From Actinophytocola oryzae (GTDB lineage Bacteria > Actinomycetota > Actinomycetes > Mycobacteriales > Pseudonocardiaceae): 64,000 nucleotides of DNA. A model generated the notes under the pieces. That model had not been told where the DNA came from. It worked only from the letters and a program-made list of their open reading frames with translations, and ran no database searches. Below, in pieces: positions 32,634 through 39,003 of this stretch (its first letter is position 1; each line of letters starts with the position of its first letter). The DNA lies in assembly GCF_004364325.1 (NCBI RefSeq), contig NZ_SOCP01000024.1:107930-171929 (forward strand). The letters are read 5' to 3'. The translations under genes and the position numbers were made by a program.

Positions 32634-33434
32634 ATGCCCACGACCAAGACAGCAGACACCATCAAGGCGGCTCGGCAAGACCCCGCCGTCGCGAAGAAGT
32701 ACCGCACCAGTGCCGAGGCCGCCTTCGCCGATGCCACCGAAGCCGAGAACGACGCCCACAGAGAGGCGACGCGGGCCGCGAACCACGTCGACGAGCTGGA
32801 ACGGCGCGTCGCCGCCGGAGACCTCACGATCTCCGCGTCCGACCTCGGCGACGCCCGCGAGGGGGCGCGACTCGCCGCGCTGCGCACGCAGGCGTTCCCC
32901 GCGAAGACCAGCGAGGCCCAACGCGAGGCCGACCGCGCGAGGCTGTTCGACACCTGCCACGAGCTCGCCGCGCTCGACGCCCGGTGGAACACGGCCCTCG
33001 ACGAGACCGCTGCGGCGGCCGTCAAGCACCTGACGACGCTGCTGGCCGAGTACTCCGCGGTCACCGACGATCTCCGCGAAGTTACCCGTCACCTCGGTGG
33101 CGGCCACGCCGACGACGCTGCCGACGCGCCTGCAGGCACTGTCCACTATCGACCCCGTGAGGGGTTTGTTCCCGCGATGCAGCTGCCCGACATCGACGAA
33201 CTGATCGGCGAGCTGCTCGCTGCCGCGTTCGAACGCGCATTCGGGCACCTGGGGATCGGCGCGTTCGGCACCACGACCTTGCAGGGCAAGGTGCGGCAGA
33301 TGACGGGCACCGCCCAGCGGTCTGCGCCAACCGAAACGCTGGACCTCATCGAAGGCCGGTTGGGTCCTCGGCAGGACCCGCCGCAGCCCAGCCGCCACGG
33401 GATGCCGAAGTACGTCACGGTCGAGAGGGCCTGA
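32634..33434 (+). CDS. Hypothetical coiled-coil protein of the phage region
   Basis: A 266-residue protein, Ala/Glu/Arg-rich and mainly helical (AEAAFADATEAENDAHREAT, NHVDELERRVAAGDLTISAS). No domain recognised. Start taken at ATG 32634 (MPTTKTADT); GTG 32607 is an alternative. It occupies the position where phages encode scaffold or minor tail proteins, which is suggestive only. Confidence 0.6.
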   Translation: MPTTKTADTIKAARQDPAVAKKYRTSAEAAFADATEAENDAHREATRAANHVDELERRVAAGDLTISASDLGDAREGARLAALRTQAFPAKTSEAQREADRARLFDTCHELAALDARWNTALDETAAAAVKHLTTLLAEYSAVTDDLREVTRHLGGGHADDAADAPAGTVHYRPREGFVPAMQLPDIDELIGELLAAAFERAFGHLGIGAFGTTTLQGKVRQMTGTAQRSAPTETLDLIEGRLGPRQDPPQPSRHGMPKYVTVERA

Positions 33435-33437
33435 GTC

Positions 33438-34115
33438 ATGACGATACCCACCGCCACCGAACCGGCTCCGATGCCGCACCCCAACGACGACGGCGACTTC
33501 GCCGCCGCCCGGCAGGCCCCTGTGGACTATCAGGCCACTGTGGACAGGGTCCGCGAGGACCCGCGGGTCAGTGACCTCGGGAAGGCCGAGAGGATCGCCG
33601 AGGCGTACAGCGCGTACATCAGCGCGATGGACGGCGCGTGGGAGCGCCTGCAGGGCCGCCGGCAGGCCCGGCATGACTGGCTCGCCGGGCAGGTGCCGAC
33701 CGGGCACGGCATCGCCGAGGACGCGTCACCGGCCGACCGGGCGGCGCTGATGGCGGCGTTCCGCGGGCACTATGACCGGGCGTCCAGCATGGACATGAAG
33801 GGCCGGGCGCAGATGCTCGACGAGGCTGACCGGTTCGGCGACGAGCCCGCCCGCCGTGCCGCGCTCACGGCCATCGTCGAGAACGGCGAGCACCACACGA
33901 CACTGCGGAGTCGACCCGACCGCTACGCCACCGTGGTTGCTCACCTCGACGAGTTGGGCGCGCTGCGGGGCAACAGTGCTGCGCGGGGGTTCGAGTGGCA
34001 GACGTTCCGCTCACAGCGGGTGAAGCAGCCGCGGGAGATCGACCAGATCCCCGAGTTGCAGGCGGCGCAGGAGGCGCGCCACGCGGCGTGGCGACGTGCA
34101 GGGCAGATGCGGTGA
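33438..34115 (+). CDS. Hypothetical protein of the phage region
   Basis: A 225-residue helical protein (DPRVSDLGKAERIAEAYSAY, SSMDMKGRAQMLDEADRFGD). The start ATG 33438 has GAGAGGGCC upstream. The stop overlaps the GTG of a 23-codon ORF. No family recognised; tail-assembly or structural partner roles are possible by position. Confidence 0.6.
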   Translation: MTIPTATEPAPMPHPNDDGDFAAARQAPVDYQATVDRVREDPRVSDLGKAERIAEAYSAYISAMDGAWERLQGRRQARHDWLAGQVPTGHGIAEDASPADRAALMAAFRGHYDRASSMDMKGRAQMLDEADRFGDEPARRAALTAIVENGEHHTTLRSRPDRYATVVAHLDELGALRGNSAARGFEWQTFRSQRVKQPREIDQIPELQAAQEARHAAWRRAGQMR

Positions 34116-34183
34116 AGGTCGAGGTCACTGATCTCGGGTCACTGCGCGGCGGGCCACAGGCCATCGTGGACGCCGCGCAGTGA
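34112..34183 (+). CDS. 23-residue micro-ORF coupled to both neighbours
   Basis: GTG 34112 overlaps the preceding TGA (GTGA), and its own TGA 34181-34183 overlaps the GTG 34180 of the WhiB gene (again GTGA). The peptide begins VKVEVTDLGSLRGG. Back-to-back 4-bp overlaps suggest it is translated, if only to couple ribosomes into the WhiB gene. Confidence 0.45.
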   Translation: MKVEVTDLGSLRGGPQAIVDAAQ

Positions 34184-35016
34184 CCGCCGTGCTCGTGCAG
34201 CCGGGCCGCATCCCGCGCGAGGTGCCGGACTGGCACGACCAGGGCCGGTGTCGGGACTTCCCGCACCTGGACTTCGTCGACCCCGGCGCCGTCGACGCCT
34301 TCGACCGGCCTACCGCGGCCAAACGGCGCGCTGCGGAGTACGCCTGCCGGGTCGTCTGCTCCACCTGCCCTCTCCGCCTCCCGTGCGCGGTGGGGGCGTT
34401 GGAACGTGCGGAGAAGCACGGTATCTGGGGTGGCCTCGACTACCAGGACCGGAAGCGGATCGCGGCCCGGTACGGCTACCTGCCGCCCGGCGATCCGCCG
34501 CCGCACGGGACGAACGCGCGTCGGGTGAAGTGGGGTTGCGACTGCCCCGAATGCAAGGGCGCGCACGCCCTGTACGAGGCCATGCGCCGCGAGAAGAAGC
34601 GGGCCGAGGGGTCCGCGTTCGTGAAGCGTCTCGGCGAGCTTCGGGAGGCGCACGGCTGGTCGTATAAGGAACTGGCCAACCGGGCGGGGCTGACCGTCGA
34701 CAAGGCGCACAGCGTCGCCGTCAGCGAGACCGCACCGGACGTTGACACGGTGACCGCGCTCGTGCGGGCGTTCGCCGAGGACCCGGCCGACCGCACGCGC
34801 CTGGCCGAGGAGCTGCACCAGCTCGCCGGCACCGCGGTCGGTGTCGTCGAGGCGAACGGGCGTCGGCTGCTGGTGATGGCCGGCTCACGGCACGACCTCG
34901 AGGTGCAGCATCTGCGGGCGCTCGCGGGCGCTCCGGTGCCGCCGCGGCGGTTGCGTGTGGACCGGGCGGCCTACCGCAGGCGGGTGCGGGCCCGGGTGCG
35001 GCGTCGACGCCGCTGA
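34180..35016 (+). CDS. WhiB-family Fe-S regulator fused to a C-terminal HTH-like region
   Basis: A 278-residue protein. The WhiB domain covers residues 18-100: C24, then C60, C63 and C69 in VCSTCPLRLPC bind a 4Fe-4S cluster, and the beta-turn GIWGG is at 81-85. WhiB proteins usually stop near 100 residues. Here a second cysteine cluster (CDCPEC, 120-125) and an HTH-like helical region (KRLGELREAHGWSYKELANR, AGLTVDKAHSVAVSETAPD) follow, then a strongly basic tail. Such extended WhiB proteins are seen in actinophages and act on the host sigma factor or compete with host WhiB. It starts at GTG 34180. Confidence 0.85.
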   Translation: MTAVLVQPGRIPREVPDWHDQGRCRDFPHLDFVDPGAVDAFDRPTAAKRRAAEYACRVVCSTCPLRLPCAVGALERAEKHGIWGGLDYQDRKRIAARYGYLPPGDPPPHGTNARRVKWGCDCPECKGAHALYEAMRREKKRAEGSAFVKRLGELREAHGWSYKELANRAGLTVDKAHSVAVSETAPDVDTVTALVRAFAEDPADRTRLAEELHQLAGTAVGVVEANGRRLLVMAGSRHDLEVQHLRALAGAPVPPRRLRVDRAAYRRRVRARVRRRRR

Positions 35017-35026
35017 CAGACGCGAG

Positions 35027-35057
35027 AGGGCCCCGACCGGGTGTTGGTCGGGGCCCT
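35027..35057. terminator. Bidirectional terminator
   Basis: A 12-bp perfect stem, AGGGCCCCGACC (35027-35038) and its complement (35046-35057), lies between the convergent WhiB gene and the minus-strand gene ending at 35070. Confidence 0.85.
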
Positions 35058-35069
35058 TCTGCGTTGGTG

Positions 35070-35480
35070 CTACTCGAAGGGCAGCGCGTCGAGGTCGATG
35101 ATCGGGGTGCGGCGCAGCACGCGGGGTTTGCCGGCGCGCGTGCGGCCGTCCGCCGCGTGGCCGATCTCGACGACCTCGTTCGGCCGGACCAGGTACGGGT
35201 GGTTGTTCGGGTCGGCCTCCTGCAACGCGATCTGGAGGCACGGGGTGCTGGCGTGCTCGCCGAGCCAGATGGTGTTGCCGTCGAGCACCAGCCGCACGCG
35301 AGAGCCGTCGATCTCGTTGGCGCCGATCACTCGCGACCAGTCGTCCAGCGACACGGGCACGATCTGAAGCCCTCGGCGGGCGGCCCGCATCAGCATGGCC
35401 GCGAGGTCCGTGGCGGTGGTGGGCTTCTTGGCTGCGTTCCGGGCGGCGCGCCTGGCCTCGGGGGTGGCGGGGGCGGTCAT
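35070..35480 (-). CDS. Hypothetical protein of the element
   Basis: A 136-residue protein from ATG 35480, basic at the N-terminus (EARRAARNAAKKPTTATDLA) and then beta-rich (RRGLQIVPVSLDDWSRVIGA, VRLVLDGNTIWLGEHASTPC). No family recognised. The ATG overlaps the upstream gene's stop. Confidence 0.6.
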   Translation of the reverse strand: MTAPATPEARRAARNAAKKPTTATDLAAMLMRAARRGLQIVPVSLDDWSRVIGANEIDGSRVRLVLDGNTIWLGEHASTPCLQIALQEADPNNHPYLVRPNEVVEIGHAADGRTRAGKPRVLRRTPIIDLDALPFE

Positions 35481-35806
35481 CGGGCATCGCCGGCCAGCTC
35501 GGACGCGCGGTTCAGGGCGGTGGCCAGGGAGGCGGCGCCGGCAGCGGTGAACGCGTTCATGCCGACGGGCGTCCCGTCCGAGTTCCACATCTCGACCCGG
35601 GTCGCATCGATGGTGCCGTCGGCGCCCAGCCAGCGAACGAGGTTGATCACGATGGGCTGCGCGCCGGTCTCCATCTGCTCGACGGTGTCGACGTAGACGG
35701 TGCACGTGTGCCCGGCTTCGCACGGGTCGGCGAGGTCACGCTCGCGGTCGGCCGTGTACTCGCAGTCGGGCAGACAGGGCGCGATGGACGGTAGGGTGAT
35801 GCTCAC
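35477..35806 (-). CDS. Hypothetical cysteine-containing protein of the element
   Basis: A 109-residue protein. The first 40 residues hold four cysteines (PSIAPCLPDCEYT, DPCEAGHTCTVYVD), a possible zinc site, followed by a beta-rich part (QPIVINLVRWLGADGTIDAT). It is the first gene of a two-gene minus-strand unit whose promoter region contains the CAACWSWGTTG array. Confidence 0.6.
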   Translation of the reverse strand: MSITLPSIAPCLPDCEYTADRERDLADPCEAGHTCTVYVDTVEQMETGAQPIVINLVRWLGADGTIDATRVEMWNSDGTPVGMNAFTAAGAASLATALNRASELAGDAR

Positions 35807-35889
35807 GGTCGTTCTCCTCTAGCCAGGGGATCGGTCCCAGGCCCTCGGTCGGTGCGCCAACACCGCCGGGGGCCGTTTGCTTGCTTGCC

Positions 35890-35970
35890 AACAGTGTTGC
35901 ACAACTGAGTTGGGGTACACAACAGAGTTGGGCAACTGAGTTGTACAACTTGCTTGCGCAACTCAGTTGT
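35890..35970. promoter_or_regulatory. Array of five 11-bp operator-like palindromes
   Basis: CAACAGTGTTG (35890), CAACTGAGTTG (35903), CAACAGAGTTG (35921), CAACTGAGTTG (35934) and CAACTCAGTTG (35960) give the consensus CAACWSWGTTG. They fill the region between divergent starts 35806 and 35986. Start-to-start spacing is 13, 18, 13 and 26 bp. It is probably a multi-site operator or a partition-type site for the small protein encoded next to it. Confidence 0.75.
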
Positions 35971-35985
35971 GTCACGATCGGGAGC

Positions 35986-36174
35986 ATGGCCAGCACCCTG
36001 CGCGAACTGACCGACGCCTACCGCGAAGCCACCAAAGCCCTCGACGAGGCGCGCGAGGCGCTCATCGAGGGCATCCGCCGCGACCGGGCAGCCGGGAAGC
36101 GGCCGGCTGACATCCTGCGCGAGATCGACCACGAGTGGACCAGCGAGTACCTGCGCAAGATCTTCAAGGGGTAG
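35986..36174 (+). CDS. Small putative DNA-binding protein
   Basis: A 62-residue, highly charged helical protein (LRELTDAYREATKALDEARE, AAGKRPADILREIDHEWTSE, YLRKIFKG). The second half looks like a compact helix-turn-helix. The ATG at 35986 directly follows the five-palindrome array, so it probably binds that array and autoregulates. This is inference; the family is not recognised. Confidence 0.65.
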   Translation: MASTLRELTDAYREATKALDEAREALIEGIRRDRAAGKRPADILREIDHEWTSEYLRKIFKG

Positions 36175-36209
36175 CTGTGGACCCTCATGCCGACCGGCGA
36201 CAGATACGG

Positions 36210-36243
36210 GAGCGGCCCCCGGCCAGGTAGCCGGGGGCCGCTC
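36210..36243. terminator. Bidirectional terminator
   Basis: A perfect 14-bp stem, GAGCGGCCCCCGGC (36210-36223) and its complement (36230-36243), with a 6-base loop lies between convergent genes. Confidence 0.88.
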
Positions 36244-36247
36244 GTTC

Positions 36248-36913
36248 TCACGCTGCCTGTCTGTTCAGCGCCAGCGGCGGCGCCTGACCCATTCTCAGCA
36301 CGGCGAGCACCTGGCGAGCCTGGTTCGGCGTGACGCCCAAGTGGCCGGCCAGCGTCTCCCGACCCATCGGGGCGCCCTCCTCCTCGGCTGCTCTCACGAG
36401 TTCCTCGGCGGTCTGCAGGAGCTGCAGCGCGGGTGAGGCGAGCGGGGGTTCACCAGGCTCACCAGCCCCGGTGACCTCGTGATCTTCGTCGGGCGCGACC
36501 ACGAGCGCCACCAGGTGGGCGACCGCGCCGAGCACGGCCGGCGCGACCGCGGCGACCGCCACCACCGTCCACCACGGGGGCACGATCCGGTAGGCGGCGA
36601 GCACGTGGTCGACGGCGTTCCCGACGACGGACAGCACGATCGCGCCGAGCGCGATCCGGCGTGCCTGGCGGCGGGCTGGTGCGGGCGCCTGTCGGGCCAG
36701 CCACACGCGGGTGGCCACCACGGCGGCGGCGTCGATCGCGACCGGCAGCAGCCACGCCAGCCGCCCGGACGTGCCGCACGCCTCGGCCAGGTGCCGCAGC
36801 GACGCGAACGACAGCACCGAGGCGGCGACCGCCACGGCCGCGAGCCCCGCCCACGTGTACCAGCCGAGCTGGACGGTTGGCGCCCGGTCGGGCTTCATGG
36901 TTTCGTCTTGCAC
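36248..36913 (-). CDS. DUF2637 membrane protein
   Basis: A 221-residue protein with four hydrophobic helices in residues 17-140 (YTWAGLAAVAVAASVLSFAS, LAWLLPVAIDAAAVVATRVW, ALGAIVLSVVGNAVDHVLAA, VVAVAAVAPAVLGAVAHLVA), matching DUF2637. This family is frequent in actinomycete integrative elements and phages and is sometimes grouped with Spd transfer proteins. The soluble C-terminus has an HTH-like segment (GRETLAGHLGVTPNQARQVL). Start GTG 36913 with GAGGAGTGG upstream; ATG 36898 is an alternative. Confidence 0.8.
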   Translation of the reverse strand: MQDETMKPDRAPTVQLGWYTWAGLAAVAVAASVLSFASLRHLAEACGTSGRLAWLLPVAIDAAAVVATRVWLARQAPAPARRQARRIALGAIVLSVVGNAVDHVLAAYRIVPPWWTVVAVAAVAPAVLGAVAHLVALVVAPDEDHEVTGAGEPGEPPLASPALQLLQTAEELVRAAEEEGAPMGRETLAGHLGVTPNQARQVLAVLRMGQAPPLALNRQAA

Positions 36914-37143
36914 AGGTCCACTCCTCTGTAGTGGATCAAGGACCCCGGCAGGCGTTGCAGTCGCCTCGCCGGGGTCCGCCTTGTTCAGGATCGGTGAGCC
37001 CCGGTAGGGGGGTGATGTGGTCGCATGGTGGTCGCGGACTGCGCGAACTCACGCGAAACCGGTCCGTCCCAGATGGACGTCATACCGGTGCTGACCAGGC
37101 AGAACGACATCACGCGTCATTCCCTGGTACATCTGGGTCCTTA

Positions 37144-37197
37144 CTTGAAAACAGGAGTCCTTCACGGGACCGGGGGTTCAAATCCCTCCGCCTCCGC
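37144..37197. repeat. attR core (identical to attL)
   Basis: A 54-bp exact copy of 21180-21233. Only the 3' portion of tRNA-Ser is present, so it is a junction and not a tRNA gene. Confidence 0.92.
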
Positions 37198-37430
37198 TCT
37201 CTGACCAGGGGAAACGGCGGCGAGACCGATCTGGAGTCAGCTCCGCCGCCCTGCCGCAGTCTCATTCGCGATCGTGTAGCGGCCTGCGTGGCGGCGCAGG
37301 GCTTCCGTGGCCGGCGAGGGGCTGGCGGACACGAGTGCGCCAAGTCATATTCCGCAGAGCGGAGGTGGTGTTGGCAGTCGACGACGATGCCTGGAGCTCC
37401 CGGCCTTTGCGCCAAGAGCTCCAGGTGAAG

Positions 37431-37937
37431 CTAATCCTCGACGTTCATCATCCTTCTGGCCGTTGCCATCTTAAGAACGAGTTGTTGAGGGGTAATTTTG
37501 ACTGGCTGAAAGTTGTGCTTGGCGTAGAACGCGGCAGCATTGTCGTCGATAGCGTCTACCACAATGAGTCTCCCGGCATACACTTGTGAGGCTCCTACCA
37601 GGCGGCCTACTGCGTCTACAAGCAGTTCGGCACCTAAGCCTTGCCCGCGCAATCTTCTGTCCAGTGCTAAGCGGGCAAGCAGGTAGGCAGGAATCCATCC
37701 TGATTGTCCACCTGCTTGGCCGGACGTCAACTCTTCACGGGCAACACGAGTGGGAGCGAACGAGAAATATGCTAAAACGTCGTGCTGTTCGGAGTTTTCC
37801 GTCCATACGTATGTCCTGGCAGTATCAGCCCGTTGTGCTCGCATCGCGTCAGTTCGTAACCACGAATTCAGACCTTCGACTCCGCAGTCGAACGAGTCCG
37901 CCTTGTGGTCGGCCGTAAGGCTCGTGGAGTGGTACAT
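37431..37937 (-). CDS. GNAT-family toxin (TacT/AtaT-like acetyltransferase)
   Basis: A 168-residue GNAT acetyltransferase. The acetyl-CoA pyrophosphate loop is LRGQGLGAELL (Q/RxxGxG/A type), preceded by the LARLALDRR strand. The catalytic-region tyrosine is in AAFYAKHNFQPV. The N-terminus (LNSWLRTDAMRAQRADTART, then YVWTENSEQHDVLAYFSF) matches GNAT toxins that pair with RHH antitoxins. These acetylate the amino acid on charged tRNAs and stop translation. It overlaps the antitoxin stop by one base (TAATG). Confidence 0.88.
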   Translation of the reverse strand: MYHSTSLTADHKADSFDCGVEGLNSWLRTDAMRAQRADTARTYVWTENSEQHDVLAYFSFAPTRVAREELTSGQAGGQSGWIPAYLLARLALDRRLRGQGLGAELLVDAVGRLVGASQVYAGRLIVVDAIDDNAAAFYAKHNFQPVKITPQQLVLKMATARRMMNVED

Positions 37938-38206
37938 TATCCTCTCTCAAACCGCCTTGGACGTTCGAATGCCCGCTTGAGTGCGGGTGCGTCGTCAGCG
38001 ATGTCGAGCGACTCCAGTAACGCGTCAAATTGTTCTGCGGGCATTAAAGTAGAATTGGCTCTTCCAAGTACCTTCTCTGCGCGTCGCAGAGCGGCGGTGC
38101 GTGTGAAGTCCGAAACGTTCTCATGCAGTTTCTCGGCCGCGTCCTCGATGAGCTCTCTATCTGTCTTGCTGACGCGCATCTCCAAACGTTCGTTCTTTGT
38201 GCTCAT
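37937..38206 (-). CDS. DUF1778 ribbon-helix-helix antitoxin
   Basis: An 89-residue protein. The N-terminal RHH fold has RLEMRVSKTDRELIEDAAEK, then NVSDFTRTAALRRAEKVL, the DUF1778/TacA signature. The C-terminal tail (FDALLESLDIADDAPALKRA) would wrap the GNAT toxin. It should bind its own promoter and neutralise the partner. Lower GC than the flanking genes indicates transfer. Confidence 0.88.
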   Translation of the reverse strand: MSTKNERLEMRVSKTDRELIEDAAEKLHENVSDFTRTAALRRAEKVLGRANSTLMPAEQFDALLESLDIADDAPALKRAFERPRRFERG

Positions 38207-38795
38207 GTCTTGTGCCTAGCTCCTCTTCCCCTGGGAGCCACGCTGTACTCTTCTTCGCGGAAGGAGTGTGGTACAGGGTGGTGGTCATCTCGGGTGGTGC
38301 GGTATGCAGGAGCGAACCCCGAGGTGGTGGTCTGCGCTCGCCATGCTCACCGGTGCGTCATCTCTTGATGAAGAGGTTTCCGCAGGCCAATTCCTGTACG
38401 CATGGATCCTAGTGAGCGTTCTCGGGTGACTGATTTCGGTCCTGACCGTTTGCTAGCCGCCCCTCATCTACTGTCACGTCCTATCGCTCGTACGGCTCCG
38501 TCCCGGGTAGTGTACGGCAGTTGTCCGTACGGCGCTACGGCGATGCGCCCGCCCGCCGCACATCGCCTGCGAGTGGGTCTCTAGCGCGAGAGTGCTCTCA
38601 TCTGGGCGGATCGGCTCTACAGGTGGGCCACGGCGCGGCTTTGTAGGGGTTCTGTCGTGGCGCCTCGGGCATGCACGCTAAGCACGGCCGCAGTCTCATT
38701 CGGCGGAGGCCAGCGGCGTTCGCGTGAGGGCACGGCTTAGCTCTGACCTGCAAGAACGGACGTCGACGGAAGCCGGTGAACAGTGTTGCGTAGAT
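38207..38795. other. Gene-free stretch in the cassette
   Basis: Upstream DNA of the antitoxin and about 500 bp of apparently decayed sequence. No open frame has a plausible start or recognisable protein. A GTACGGC/TGTACGGC-type repeat occurs near 38490-38535. Confidence 0.5.
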
Positions 38796-38849
38796 CTTGA
38801 AAACAGGAGACCTTAACGGGTCCGGGGGTTCAAATCCCTCCGCCTCCGC
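38796..38849. repeat. Third att-core copy (diverged)
   Basis: This 54-bp block matches the attL core at 51 of 54 positions. The differences are GAGT to GAGA, CTTC to CTTA and GGGA to GGGT. It marks the outer end of the tandem integration locus. The nucleotide-phosphorylase operon begins 155 bp beyond it. Confidence 0.88.
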
Positions 38850-39003
38850 AGTTCCTGACCAGGCAAAACGCGACGGCGGCTGTCCTATACCTGGCCTCTC
38901 GCTGAGGTCGGCAAGCTGGCGTAGTTGGCAGAGGTGGCGGCTGCCGAAGATCGTCCTGACGAGCGTGGTCAGCCGCCACCTTGTGCTAACGGGGCACCAA
39001 GGC

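Larger units (their letters stand above)
21180..37197. mobile_element. Integrated phage-derived element at tRNA-Ser (16 kb)
   Basis: It is bounded by exact 54-bp att cores and carries int, repressor, Cro-like and Xis-like genes, a DnaB-like ATPase with an iteron-like array, further regulators, gp10-like and tape-measure-like proteins, a WhiB fusion and a DUF2637 protein. No terminase, portal, major capsid, lysin or conjugative FtsK/TraB gene is visible. It is either a decayed prophage, a phage satellite, or an integrative element that captured tail genes. Confidence 0.88.
37198..38849. mobile_element. Second att-bounded cassette with a toxin-antitoxin pair
   Basis: This 1.65-kb segment lies between the exact attR and a third core copy with three mismatches. 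It carries only the GNAT/DUF1778 pair and has visibly lower GC than its surroundings. It has no integrase. It is probably a remnant of an earlier integration at the same tRNA, or a satellite mobilised by the neighbour's integrase. Confidence 0.65.

Noticed and set aside
37110..37415. 101-codon minus-strand frame across attR
   Set aside because: Its middle repeats the integrase tail (RRRDLNPRSREGLLFS) because it is read from the att core. It is the would-be 3' end of int in the circle, not a separate gene.
37144..38849. Additional tRNA-Ser genes at the two distal att cores
   Set aside because: Only the 3' half from the anticodon loop onward is present; the D arm and 5' acceptor strand are missing.
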